A stretch of DNA of 64,000 nt from Erythrobacter sp. KY5 (GTDB taxonomy: Bacteria > Pseudomonadota > Alphaproteobacteria > Sphingomonadales > Sphingomonadaceae), in the NCBI RefSeq assembly GCF_003264115.1, contig NZ_CP021912.1:3145001-3209000 (forward strand), written 5' to 3'. Position 1 is the stretch's first letter, and each line of letters opens with the position of its first letter. Positions 43,109 through 51,442 of the stretch are shown here, piece by piece. The translations under genes were made by a program, and so were the position numbers. Below the pieces are notes generated by a model. The model made no database searches. It worked only from the letters and a program-made list of their open reading frames with translations, and was not told where the DNA came from.

Positions 43109-44254
43109 TCAGTTCCCCCTGAAATAGCGATGCGGGACAAACGGCATTGGTGTTACGGATGCTGGAAGGCGGCGGTTGCGAACCTCGCATTCCAGCTGTG
43201 TTTCGGGAGCAGCATAGGCTGCATCGACGAAAGCCATGGCGATCGGGTGGCCGAGCGTCGGCGAAAACCCGCCGCTAGTGACAATCCCGACTTTCTTGTC
43301 GCCACTGAAGACCTCCGCGCCTTCGCGAGCGGGGAGGCGCCCGTCGAGCTTCAGGCCGACGCGGCGCTGGGCAAGCGTACCGGACTCAAGATCGGCAAGT
43401 CGGCCGAGAACGGCAGTGTGCCCTGAATAGCCGCCAGCTTCCCGGCGCTTCTTCGATAGCGCGAAGGTGAGGTCGGCGCTGACCGGGTCGGTGTCGATGG
43501 TAAGGTCGTGACCGTATAGCGGCAGACCTGCCTCAAGACGCAGGCTGTCACGCGCGCCAAGACCTGCAGGCTTTACCCGCTCATCGGCGACCAGAGCGTC
43601 TGCCAGCGCCTCTGCCTTGTCTTCCTGCACGGCAATCTCGAAGCCATCTTCGCCGGTATAGCCAGCACGGCTGACCCAAAGGTGACCGCCGTTCCATTCG
43701 AACAGGCCAGCAGTCATGAAGGTCAGGGCGCCGGTGCCGGGAACGAGGTTTTCCAGCACCTCACCCGCACGCGGCCCTTGCAGGGCGAGCAAGGCGAAAT
43801 CGTCGAGATGGGTGAGCGTGACATCATCATCGAGATGTTCTCGCAGGTGAGCGATATCGTCCCACTTGCAAGCACCGTTGACCACCAGCGCCAAATGGGA
43901 ACCGGTGTTGGTTACCATCAGATCGTCGATGATGCCGCCGTCTTCGGTCAGGAGCAGCGAGTAGCGCATCTTGCCAGGTTTCAGGTTGGTGATCGCTCCG
44001 GGAAGCAGCTTTTCGAGCTCGCGCGCTGCAAGCGTGGGGTCAATTTCCGGTGACTTGAGAGCAAGCTGGCCCATATGCGAGACATCGAACAGGCTCGCGC
44101 TGGTTCGCGTCCATTCATGCTCAGCCACGATGCCTTCATACTGGATCGGCATCTCATAGCCCGCAAAAGGCACCATCCGTGCGCCGCGATCCCGGTGCCA
44201 GGCATCCAGAGGTAGCGTCCCCAGCGGGAGTTCCTCAGGCAGTTCTTCTTCGCT
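43109..44254 (-). CDS. gcvT: Aminomethyltransferase (glycine cleavage T protein)
   Basis: About 381 residues. No ATG fits the N-terminus; TTG at 44254 is preferred because GGGGA lies just upstream, while another TTG at 44278 would add 8 residues. Family features are GTLPLDAWHRDRGARMVPFAGYEMPIQYEG, VFDVSHMGQ and RAGYTGEDGFEI, with the folate-binding Asp region near residue 95. It transfers the methylene unit to tetrahydrofolate and releases ammonia. It is first in the operon below a glycine riboswitch. Confidence 0.9.
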   Translation of the reverse strand, partial: SEEELPEELPLGTLPLDAWHRDRGARMVPFAGYEMPIQYEGIVAEHEWTRTSASLFDVSHMGQLALKSPEIDPTLAARELEKLLPGAITNLKPGKMRYSLLLTEDGGIIDDLMVTNTGSHLALVVNGACKWDDIAHLREHLDDDVTLTHLDDFALLALQGPRAGEVLENLVPGTGALTFMTAGLFEWNGGHLWVSRAGYTGEDGFEIAVQEDKAEALADALVADERVKPAGLGARDSLRLEAGLPLYGHDLTIDTDPVSADLTFALSKKRREAGGYSGHTAVLGRLADLESGTLAQRRVGLKLDGRLPAREGAEVFSGDKKVGIVTSGGFSPTLGHPIAMAFVDAAYAAPETQLECEVRNRRLPASVTPMPFVPHRYFRGN

Positions 44255-44304
44255 CAAATCATGTCCCCGAACAGGCAATCAAACGCTTCGAAGTGAAGCG
44301 AGTT

Positions 44305-44510
44305 CCTGCCCCCTCTGTCGGGTGAACCTGAGAGCTTAGCCGTATCGCAGATGCGCACAGCCTTCCCCTTCGGTGGCTCCGAACCGAATGGCTCGCAGCG
44401 CTTTCCAGAGTGCCTATGCCTTTTCGCGGTCCATTTGCCTGAGAGTTTCCGGGGCGGTTGCTCCTTCGGCGCCGGATCGGGGCTTGGCCCAGACCAGTCT
44501 CTCCCGCGAA
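44305..44510 (-). promoter_or_regulatory. Tandem glycine riboswitch
   Basis: On the minus strand two aptamers follow one another. The first begins CGGGAGAGAC and contains CGCCGAAGGAGCAA and AACTCTCAGGC (about 44430-44507); the second contains CCACCGAAGGGGAAGG and AGCTCTCAGG and ends near CGACAGAGGGGG (about 44311-44413). These are the diagnostic conserved blocks of glycine aptamers, in tandem as usual. It lies directly upstream of gcvT and would switch the cleavage operon on when glycine is high. Confidence 0.93.
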
Positions 44511-44601
44511 AGACGCCGGAATCACCCCCGGCAGGCGCGCTCTATGTTGCGGATGCGAAAAGAGGCGTCAATCGCTCGATAGCGCTTAGAGCAAAATAAT
44601 T

Positions 44602-44615
44602 ATGCACAAAGTGCA
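44602..44615. promoter_or_regulatory. TGCAC repeat/palindrome upstream of the riboswitch
   Basis: TGCAC-AAA-GTGCA (44602-44614) is a perfect palindrome and also part of a TGCACAAA direct repeat with 9-bp period. It lies in the presumed gcv promoter, between the riboswitch and the end of csgH. It matches the TGCAC-N4-TGCAC arrangement before crtY. Confidence 0.35.
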
Positions 44616-44626
44616 CAAATGGGGTT

Positions 44627-45007
44627 TCAACCTTGCGCGCAGGTTCCGGCTGTCAGCGTATATTGCTCGCCATCGGCCTCGGTCACGTCGACCGTCGCGC
44701 ACCAGGTTTCACCGAAACTGGTCTTGAGCCGCGACAGCACATGCCTTTCGCCTGCGGAGACGTTCGTGCTTCCCGAATGGCGAGCGGTCGAAGATCCCGT
44801 AAGCTTGAGCTTGTAATCGACCTGTTGGTTGGTTTGGGAATCGGCGATGAGTTCGAGTTCAACGTTGTTGCCCTGCTCAACCACTGAAAGCGTGAGCGCC
44901 CTGCCCGAATTGTCCATGGTCTTGGCTCCCACCACACTCCCGATTGCAAGCGCAGGTATAAGAGCAAGCCAAGCTGTAAGTGAGTTCCGCATCACGATGA
45001 GCCTCAA
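44627..45007 (-). CDS. csgH: Curli assembly chaperone CsgH
   Basis: A 126-residue exported protein with an N-terminal hydrophobic segment (SLTAWLALIPALAIGSVVGA) and a small beta-sandwich domain (SVVEQGNNVELELIADSQTNQQVDYKLKLTG through TWCATVDVTEADGEQYTLTAGTC). Pattern and context fit CsgH, the alphaproteobacterial counterpart of CsgC, which stops curlins polymerising in the periplasm. Two Cys near the end could form a disulfide. Its ATGA start overlaps the preceding gene, and it is last in the curli operon. Confidence 0.72.
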   Translation of the reverse strand: MRLIVMRNSLTAWLALIPALAIGSVVGAKTMDNSGRALTLSVVEQGNNVELELIADSQTNQQVDYKLKLTGSSTARHSGSTNVSAGERHVLSRLKTSFGETWCATVDVTEADGEQYTLTAGTCAQG

Positions 45008-45759
45008 TTCCCGCCCAGCTGCGTGACGATAGCGTTCACGACTGCCTGCGTCTCGGGCGACAGGCTGTCGATGCCATCGCCTTCAGCCGCTGTCGCCTGT
45101 GCGTCGCTTAATGTCTGTTGCCCCAAAGCAACCGATGCGACCGCCTGATCGGAAAAATTCTGAGCGCGACCGGTGTTCTGCGCCAGTCGCGAAATCGCGG
45201 ATTCAAGCGTTGCGATCCGGTCGCTGTCGAAGCGCCCGCCCAGTAATGCATCCTCTGCCGAAGCCGTGCGACGCTGGCCAAACTCCGCCGATCGGTTCTC
45301 GATCCGATCTTCGCACAGTGCGCGGATTGCCGCGATATTGTTTGCCTGCTCGCAAATGTCCGTACCTTCAACCGCTTCGAGAAGGACCTGTCGCTCAGCC
45401 GGACTGAGCTGCGCAAGCGCCTCCGAAGATTTTCCATCGGAAAGTTGAGCCACATCGCGAGCGCCCTCGCCCGTCGACACCTGCGCGAGTTCGCTTTCTT
45501 CAGCAGCTGCGCGCTGGCGCGCCAGCTGTTCCTGCTGCGCAGCGCGCGCGCGTGCTTCAGCGACCGTTTCAGGGGTTATCTGGTCCGGATAGTAAACCGG
45601 CGAGCCGATATGTTGAACTGGCGGCGCGACTGGCTCAACCTTGGACGACTGATCTGGAGCCTGATTGACGAACGCGCTTTCTTCGCGCGGAACGTCATTG
45701 GGATTAGCCTGAGCTAACGCGTAACCGGGTACAGCAAGCGAGAGGCCGAAAAGGGCCAT
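45004..45759 (-). CDS. Curli-locus periplasmic protein, function unknown
   Basis: At least 251 residues from the ATG at 45759. A CTG at 45792, with GGAGGA 5 bases upstream, would add LTKTRAWPATG and give the signal peptide a basic n-region that the ATG form lacks; CTG may be the true start. The mature part is Gln/Glu/Ala-rich with coiled-coil potential (AEARARAAQQEQLARQRAAAEE), a Cys pair in GTDICEQANNIAAIRALCEDR and helical C-terminal third ending VVNAIVTQLGGN. No named family is recognised. It lies between the CsgB-like gene and csgH, coupled to both, so it probably acts in curli export or assembly. Confidence 0.65.
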   Translation of the reverse strand: MALFGLSLAVPGYALAQANPNDVPREESAFVNQAPDQSSKVEPVAPPVQHIGSPVYYPDQITPETVAEARARAAQQEQLARQRAAAEESELAQVSTGEGARDVAQLSDGKSSEALAQLSPAERQVLLEAVEGTDICEQANNIAAIRALCEDRIENRSAEFGQRRTASAEDALLGGRFDSDRIATLESAISRLAQNTGRAQNFSDQAVASVALGQQTLSDAQATAAEGDGIDSLSPETQAVVNAIVTQLGGN

Positions 45760-45794
45760 TCCAGTGGCCGGCCAGGCACGCGTTTTGGTCAGGA

Positions 45795-46433
45795 CTATCC
45801 TCCGTTGGTTTGCAGGATAAACATGGTCTGTCCGCCCGTCTGTTCAACGGCCATATCCGACAGTCCTGAGCCATCCTGCACCCACTCAAGCCGGTTCCCC
45901 GAATTGAGCTGCGACGCCGTCATTGTATTGTTATTTCCATTTTGCACAAGTCGCGCCTGATTGTCAGAGCCGTCTTGCACGAGACCGATCATGTTATCGT
46001 TGCCCGACTGGGCGATTTCGGCAGCTGTTCCAAGCAGGCCGTTATCGGTCTGGGAAAGCAGGATCGCGTTGCCATCGCCTTCCTGAATGAGGTTCGCGAC
46101 CGCTTCGCCATCGCCCGACTGAGCGATCTCAGCGGCGTTACCCACACCGTTCTGGCCAAGGACGGCAATGTGCGCGCCATTGCCACTCTGTTCGAGCGTG
46201 GCTTCGTTGTCGCTGCCTTCCTGCCGAACCTCTGCCGTTTGCGTGTTGGTCGATTGTTCGACCGTCACCTCGTGACGCTCGCCGACTTGTTCGACGAAAA
46301 CGTTGAATGCTTCGGTCGTGGGCGTTTCGACCGGCGTGAAACTCTGAGCCGAGAGCGGTGCGGTTGTAACACCTGCGCCAAGCATGAGAGCAGCCGCTGC
46401 TGAGAGAGATATCCGATTGAAACGCATTGTCAT
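45795..46433 (-). CDS. Small curlin-repeat protein, CsgB-like
   Basis: About 212 residues from the ATG at 46433 (AAGG upstream). A signal peptide ends APLSAQ. About 15 strand-loop units follow, each centred on a [VIL]xQxG-x2-N type motif (VRQEGSDNEATLEQSGNGA, LIQEGDGNAILLSQTDNG), as in curlins. Unlike the three larger paralogues it lacks the Cx6CS motif and the GTGN-TATV ending, and it closes with MAVEQTGGQTMFILQTNGG. The size and divergence suggest the minor subunit/nucleator role of CsgB; this is inference. It is translationally coupled to the two downstream genes. Confidence 0.72.
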   Translation of the reverse strand: MTMRFNRISLSAAAALMLGAGVTTAPLSAQSFTPVETPTTEAFNVFVEQVGERHEVTVEQSTNTQTAEVRQEGSDNEATLEQSGNGAHIAVLGQNGVGNAAEIAQSGDGEAVANLIQEGDGNAILLSQTDNGLLGTAAEIAQSGNDNMIGLVQDGSDNQARLVQNGNNNTMTASQLNSGNRLEWVQDGSGLSDMAVEQTGGQTMFILQTNGG

Positions 46434-46459
46434 AATACACCTTGGCATTCTTTGATGGG

Positions 46460-46490
46460 ATGCCGGACGAACCCCCCGTCCGCCCGGCAT
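46460..46490 (-). terminator. Hairpin just upstream of the CsgB-like gene
   Basis: ATGCC...GGCAT arms enclose a second stem GGACG/CGTCC. The element lies between the 46509 stop of the preceding curlin gene and the CsgB-like start, and probably ends the upstream transcript. No long T run follows. Confidence 0.5.
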
Positions 46491-46508
46491 GCCTGGCTCA
46501 TGAGCCTA

Positions 46509-47516
46509 TCAGGGGGTGCCCTGCGTAACGGTTGCAAGTGAGCCCGTACCGCTCTGGGTAACGAACGAAGAGCTACCGTCATACTGGGTTACGAATGCCT
46601 GATGATCGCTTCCGTTCTGAGTGATGCGGCTGAAGTTGCCGTCACTGCCGAACTGGTCGACATCGGCAAGGTTGTTGCCGCCTGCAGCCTGATCGTTCTG
46701 ATAGATCTCGCTGAAATTGGCGTCGCCCTGCTGATTGACGAGGGCATCATTGTCAGCGCTCAGCGCACCCGAACCCTGAACCACGAGAGCGAAATTGCCG
46801 AAAGCGGCGCCGCCGCTGCTGTTCTGATCGACGTCTGCGAACTGATCGGTGCCGCCCTGAACAACCGAACCGACATTCAGGTCGCCGATCTGGTCGATCG
46901 TGGCAACGCCTCCGTCAGAGTCCGTAACGGTGCCGGGCGCGATGCCGCGGATCGTATCGGTGAACACAGTCGTGCGCCCCTGAACGATCGCTGCATCATT
47001 GAGGAAACCATCTGTCTGGACGATGGTCGCCGTGTTCGCTCCGCCGCCCGCAGCGCCAGTCTGTTCGACTGTGGCGAAGCTGAAATCGGTAAGTGCGTTC
47101 TGCGCAACGGTGGCAGTACCGCCGGCCTCGTTGCCAACCTGATCGATGTCAGCGAGCGAGTTTACCCCGTCCTGAATGACAGTGGCTCTGACGCGCGCAG
47201 TGTTGGTTGCACTCGTGTCCTGAGTCACGAAGGCAAAGTTTTCCGTACCGGTCTGATCGACCGTCACGAGATTTCCCGGTGCCGCGAACGTGCCGGTCTG
47301 GCTTACATCCGCAACGTTGTCGCTGCCAGTCTGGTCAACAGTCGCATCGTTTTCTTCGCCCGTTTGCTCGACCAAAGAACAGTTATTGACGCCAACCGGG
47401 CATCCTGCAGGAGTGGCAGCAGCAGGGGTTGGGCCGTTGCCTGCATTCTGAGCCATTGCCGGAACGGCAAATGCCAATGCAGCGACTGATGCACCTGCAA
47501 GAATTACCTTCGTCAT
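46509..47516 (-). CDS. Curlin-repeat amyloid subunit (335 aa)
   Basis: A 335-residue secreted protein. A signal peptide (MTKVILAGASVAALAFAVPAMAQ) is followed by a Pro/Ala linker and GCPVGVNNCSLVEQ, the Cx6CS motif shared with the two larger paralogues. About 22 Gln-centred strand units follow (VDQTGSDNVADVSQTG, IDQIGDLNVGSVVQGG, VDQFGSDGNFSRITQNG), the pattern of CsgA-type amyloid repeats. It ends SGTGSLATVTQGTP. E. coli CsgA has only five double repeats, so this subunit is about twice as long. It is presumably secreted through CsgG and polymerises on the cell surface. Confidence 0.82.
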   Translation of the reverse strand: MTKVILAGASVAALAFAVPAMAQNAGNGPTPAAATPAGCPVGVNNCSLVEQTGEENDATVDQTGSDNVADVSQTGTFAAPGNLVTVDQTGTENFAFVTQDTSATNTARVRATVIQDGVNSLADIDQVGNEAGGTATVAQNALTDFSFATVEQTGAAGGGANTATIVQTDGFLNDAAIVQGRTTVFTDTIRGIAPGTVTDSDGGVATIDQIGDLNVGSVVQGGTDQFADVDQNSSGGAAFGNFALVVQGSGALSADNDALVNQQGDANFSEIYQNDQAAGGNNLADVDQFGSDGNFSRITQNGSDHQAFVTQYDGSSSFVTQSGTGSLATVTQGTP

Positions 47517-47588
47517 TCCATATTCCTCACGCAGTCAGGTTTGAACCAAATTCGTTCGGGTTACCTTGAGCGGCAAGCTCGGGAATTT

Positions 47589-47620
47589 CCTGAAGGGGAC
47601 GCCGGTGCGCCCCCTTCAGG
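47589..47620 (-). terminator. Terminator-like hairpin between curlin genes
   Basis: CCTGAAGGGG (47589-47598) and CCCCTTCAGG (47611-47620) are perfect 10-bp arms with a GC-rich 12-base loop. It lies 15 bp after the stop of the 576-residue curlin gene and 73 bp before the next curlin start. Confidence 0.7.
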
Positions 47621-47634
47621 CGTATTCATGGCAA

Positions 47635-49365
47635 TCAGGGGACCACAGGACCCTGATTGACGGTAGCGGTGTTGCCCGTGCCGGTCTGGTCAACGGACGA
47701 GAAGTCGCCCGTGCCCGCCTGGGTCACGTTGGCGGTGTTCGACGTACCGTCCTGGAAGATGACCGAGATGCTCGTGTCAGATGTCGACTGCTGGAACACG
47801 TTCGCATCGTTGAGCGTGCCGGTCTGTGCGATGCCGGATTCGCTGAAGATACCGTCCTGATTGACGTTTGCGTCGTTTCCGCCGCCAGCGCCATTCTGGT
47901 CGATCTGCGAGAAGTTACCCTCACCGATCTGGTCAACGAAAGCGATGTCGCCAGCGCCCAACTGGAAAACATACGAAATGTTGTCCGTGCTCGTACCGGT
48001 TACGCCCTGACGAACGGTCGCCGTCGAAGCGTCGTCCTGATCGATGTCAGAGTTGTTGCCGGTTCCGTTCTGCGTGACGAACGCGATCGCGTCGCCGCCA
48101 GCGTTATTGTTGGTCTGACGAGCGTCCGAACGGTTGCCGAAACCGGTCTGATCGACTGTGATTTCCGTACGCTCAGCACCATCCTGAACAATGTTCGAAT
48201 AGTTGGCCCGAACCGAATTTGTCACAGGGTTCAACGGGTCAGTCGTATCGAGAATGGCGAGACGATCGACGCCTGCAACGCTGCCCGACGTATCGGTCGA
48301 GGTCTGCGTCACCTGAGCGCGGCCGGTTCCCGACGACTGCGAAACGAAGCTGTCGTTGCCGTCTTCGTTTTGCTCAACGAGAATACCGCTGGCATCCGCG
48401 CCGGTGGACACGTTGTTCTGCTCGACGCGCGAGAGGTTGTCGCTACCGCTCTGAATGATGTCGACGTTCACGCCATTGAAGATGCCGTTACCGGCAACAC
48501 CGGTCTGGACGATCGACGAAATGTTGTCATCGCCAAGCTGGTCAACGCGTGCGTCGACATTGCCATCGTTGCTCTGGATGATGATCGAATCGTTGCGATC
48601 ACCTTCCTGATCAGTCCGAGCGGTCACGGCGCGGCTGCCTGAGAGCTGGAAGACGTCCGAGAAGTTGTCGTTGCCGATCTGGGTGATGCCGTTGCCGTTG
48701 GTGTTGCCGTTACCAACACGGACGCTATTACCTTCTTGGATCGCGAAGGCGTTGTTACCTGTACCGCCAGACTGACGAACGGTTGCACGCGGCTCGAAGC
48801 CGCTGTCGCTCTGCTCGACATAGGAATCGTTGTCTCCATCCTGGACGACGCTGACGCTTGAGTTACGGGTTTCTAGCTGGAAGATCACCGAAGACGCACC
48901 AACGCCGGTTTGCTGGACAGTTGCGCGAGTTGGAAAGTCACCCCCACCCGACAATCCTACATTGTCTTGGACAACCGACGAGCTGGCTTCGTCACCAGAC
49001 TGCGTGACATTTACTAAACCGCGCCGTGAGCCGTTTAGCTGATCAATATCTGAATCGTTGTTGTCGCCCGACTGAGTGACTGTGGCTTCGTTGCCGAGCA
49101 TGGCTCCACCGTTAGTCGTATTGCCTGGTCCATCCTGCTCGATGTTCGATGTATTGCCGTCGCCTGTTTGAGTAAGCGTTGCCTCGTTGAGAGCGCCGCT
49201 CTGCTCGATGATCGAGCAGTTATTTGCACCCGGAGGGCAGTCCTCGATAACAGGTGCCGTGTCAGGCGTACGCGGATCGGCGGGTGCCGAGACGGACTGC
49301 GCCATTGCGGTTCCGGCCATGCTCAGGGCAATGATTGATGCCCCCGTCATTGCTAGCTTTCTCAT
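47635..49365 (-). CDS. Giant curlin-repeat amyloid subunit (576 aa)
   Basis: A 576-residue secreted protein. A signal peptide (MRKLAMTGASIIALSMAGTAMAQ) and short Pro-rich linker precede DCPPGANNCSIIEQ, the conserved Cx6CS motif. About 40 Gln-centred strand units follow, for example IEQDGPGN, VTQSGDNNDSDIDQ, VDQLGDDNISSIVQTG and VDQIGEGNFSQIDQNG, and it ends TGTGNTATVNQGPVVP. The residue set (Gln, Asn, Gly, Asp, Ser, Val, Ile, Thr; no Cys in repeats) is typical of functional amyloid. It is roughly four times the length of E. coli CsgA. Hairpins at both ends suggest its own transcript or strong processing. Confidence 0.82.
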   Translation of the reverse strand: MRKLAMTGASIIALSMAGTAMAQSVSAPADPRTPDTAPVIEDCPPGANNCSIIEQSGALNEATLTQTGDGNTSNIEQDGPGNTTNGGAMLGNEATVTQSGDNNDSDIDQLNGSRRGLVNVTQSGDEASSSVVQDNVGLSGGGDFPTRATVQQTGVGASSVIFQLETRNSSVSVVQDGDNDSYVEQSDSGFEPRATVRQSGGTGNNAFAIQEGNSVRVGNGNTNGNGITQIGNDNFSDVFQLSGSRAVTARTDQEGDRNDSIIIQSNDGNVDARVDQLGDDNISSIVQTGVAGNGIFNGVNVDIIQSGSDNLSRVEQNNVSTGADASGILVEQNEDGNDSFVSQSSGTGRAQVTQTSTDTSGSVAGVDRLAILDTTDPLNPVTNSVRANYSNIVQDGAERTEITVDQTGFGNRSDARQTNNNAGGDAIAFVTQNGTGNNSDIDQDDASTATVRQGVTGTSTDNISYVFQLGAGDIAFVDQIGEGNFSQIDQNGAGGGNDANVNQDGIFSESGIAQTGTLNDANVFQQSTSDTSISVIFQDGTSNTANVTQAGTGDFSSVDQTGTGNTATVNQGPVVP

Positions 49366-49466
49366 CGTTCTTGTCCTTCTTTTCTATCTCTAGTTTTTTT
49401 CGGTCGCGACGTGCGGAGCCTTGAGCTCCATCATTATCGTTAGAGGCCTGCTGCCTCAGAAAATCT

Positions 49467-49500
49467 GGGAAGGCCGCTCCATTGAAAGAGCGGCCTTCCC
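49467..49500 (-). terminator. Strong hairpin after the 579-aa curlin gene
   Basis: GGGAAGGCCGCTC (49467-49479) and GAGCGGCCTTCCC (49488-49500) form a perfect 13-bp stem with an 8-base loop, 12 bp after the stop codon. On the minus strand an AGATTTTCT tract follows. Confidence 0.82.
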
Positions 49501-49512
49501 AACCCGTGTTGT

Positions 49513-51252
49513 TTAGAAAACCGGCTGAACCGGGACGGTCGAACCTTGCTGGACCGTAGCGGTGTTGCCAGTGCCGTTCTGGGTGATGCTCGAGAAGCTG
49601 CCATCGTCCTGCGCGACGAGCGCGTAGTTGCTGCTTCCGTCCTGCGTGATGATGCTCACGTTGTCGTCGCCAAGCTGGATCGAATACGCTTCGTTCGAGC
49701 CGCCAGCAGTCAGTCCGTTCTGGGTGATCGTGCTGCTGTTGTTGCCGCCGAGCGACTGATCGATGCTGGCCGTATTGGCGTCGCCTCCACCGAACAGGCC
49801 CTGATCGATCGTCGCAAAGTTGGTCAGACCGGTCCCGGCCTGATCGACATTCGCGAAGTTGGTCGAGCTGTTCTGCGTGACGTCCGCAAAGTCGTTCGTG
49901 CCGATCTGGTCGATGAACACATCGTTGTCAGCGCCGCTGGTACCGCCCTGATCAGTGAGAACCAGGTTACCGGTTCCAGTCTGATTGACCTGTGCATTCT
50001 GGAGGTCGCCGTACTGCGCTACGTTTGCTTCGTTGTCCGAACCTTCTTGTGTGATATCCGCATCGGCATTCGATGCACCAAGAATGGTCGGAGCAAAGGC
50101 GGGCACATTTTCACCCTGCGCAATGGAAGCCGCGTTATCGCTGCCACCGCGCTGAGTGATATCGGCATCACTGTTTGTCGCATCGGTTTGGAAGACCTGT
50201 GCGCTGGTACCAAAGACCGCAGCGGTAGCGGTCGCCTCCTGTGTGATCGTAGCGGTGTTGTCGCCCGACGTTCCGGTTTGGAAAATATCGGCAAAACCGC
50301 CCGTCCCGTCCTGGTTGACGTCGGCGTTGTTATTGCCGGTGCTACCAGTTTGCTCGACAATCGAAGCGTTGTCCGATGAGGTCTGATCAACGGTCGCTAC
50401 CTGCAAGGTCCCCGACTGTGTCACATCGGAGTCGTGCCCGTTACCGGTCTGATCGACAGAAGCCGAAAGGCCGCCGTCGTTGAGACCAAGCGCATCCTGC
50501 GTCACGGTTGAGGTGCTTATACCGTCCTGATCGATGTCTGCAAAAACGTCATCCGCGCCGTCGCCAGTTGCTGTCTGAAAGACGTCAGAGGTCGCCCCAC
50601 CAGTCTGATCGACGGTCACCCGAACGTTCGGATTCGCATTGCCTGACTGGCTTGCGATCTGCTGGACATTCGAGATCGAGTCGGTCTGGTTAACGTCAGC
50701 GCGAATGTTCTTGCCGCCATCGAAACCAAGCTGGGAAACGGTCGAATTCGACGTCCCGTTCTGAGTGACGAAGGCACGCAGCGTACCGCTGAAGCCGCCG
50801 CCGGTCGAAGTCTGGTCAACCTGCGAGACGTTGCCGTCGTTATTCTGCTCAACCTCGGCGAGCTGGTTGAAGCCCGAATTGGCATCGATCGTCTGATTGA
50901 CGACCGAATCGTTGCTGTTGCCGTTTTGGGCGACAATCGCTTCAGGGTCACCCACCAGGCCGACGGAACCGGTCGATGCATTCGCATCCAGCTGAGTCAC
51001 ATTGGAGATATTACCATCGCCATCCTGGGTGACATCAGCCAGGGCACCGAGCGAATCCTGATCAATATCCGAAACGTTGTCGTCGCCGTCCTGGTCGACG
51101 TCGGCTGTGTTGTTATCGCCATTCTGGTCGACGATACTGCAGTTTCCAGCAACCGTATTACAAGCAGCAGGTTCAGTTGCCTGCGCGAAAAGTGGCGCCG
51201 TCGCGAGCGACAAAGCCGCCATCGAAACGCCGCTTAGGATTATCTTCTTCAT
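49513..51252 (-). CDS. Giant curlin-repeat amyloid subunit (579 aa)
   Basis: A 579-residue secreted protein; the ATG at 51252 is used because GGGGGGA precedes it and the signal peptide (MKKIILSGVSMAALSLATAPLFAQ) starts there. ACNTVAGNCSIVDQ carries the Cx6CS motif. About 42 Gln-centred units follow, the first four in a strict 11-residue period (QNGDNNTADVD, QDGDDNVSDID). It ends GTGNTATVQQGSTVPVQPVF. The Asp-rich loops could bind Ca2+. This is the first curlin gene after csgG and the largest of the set, probably a major fibre subunit. Confidence 0.84.
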   Translation of the reverse strand: MKKIILSGVSMAALSLATAPLFAQATEPAACNTVAGNCSIVDQNGDNNTADVDQDGDDNVSDIDQDSLGALADVTQDGDGNISNVTQLDANASTGSVGLVGDPEAIVAQNGNSNDSVVNQTIDANSGFNQLAEVEQNNDGNVSQVDQTSTGGGFSGTLRAFVTQNGTSNSTVSQLGFDGGKNIRADVNQTDSISNVQQIASQSGNANPNVRVTVDQTGGATSDVFQTATGDGADDVFADIDQDGISTSTVTQDALGLNDGGLSASVDQTGNGHDSDVTQSGTLQVATVDQTSSDNASIVEQTGSTGNNNADVNQDGTGGFADIFQTGTSGDNTATITQEATATAAVFGTSAQVFQTDATNSDADITQRGGSDNAASIAQGENVPAFAPTILGASNADADITQEGSDNEANVAQYGDLQNAQVNQTGTGNLVLTDQGGTSGADNDVFIDQIGTNDFADVTQNSSTNFANVDQAGTGLTNFATIDQGLFGGGDANTASIDQSLGGNNSSTITQNGLTAGGSNEAYSIQLGDDNVSIITQDGSSNYALVAQDDGSFSSITQNGTGNTATVQQGSTVPVQPVF

Positions 51253-51391
51253 TTCATTCCCCCCGGTTGGGTCAGAGACCATATCAACCTCGCAAGCCCG
51301 GCCATTGCCACCGAGCCACGAGAGCCTCTTGTTTCATCCATTGAGAGATCGGGACCATTCCCTCACCCTCGACTGTAACGACCCTTCAGGC

Positions 51392-51425
51392 GCGCTTATT
51401 TCAGCGTATTGCACGCGCCTTGAAA
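51392..51425 (-). terminator. Hairpin after csgG
   Basis: TTCAGGCGCG and CGCGCCTTGAA pair around a 19-base loop, about 18 bp after the csgG stop on the minus strand, separating csgFG from the curlin genes. The loop is long and the stem carries a one-base bulge, so confidence is moderate. Confidence 0.4.
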
Positions 51426-51442
51426 CATTTTGCCCGCCTAAA

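Noticed and set aside
46602-48642. Long plus-strand frames opposite the curlin genes
   Set aside because: They mirror the curlin repeats (rich in Val/Asp/Arg) and have no signal, start or conservation feature.
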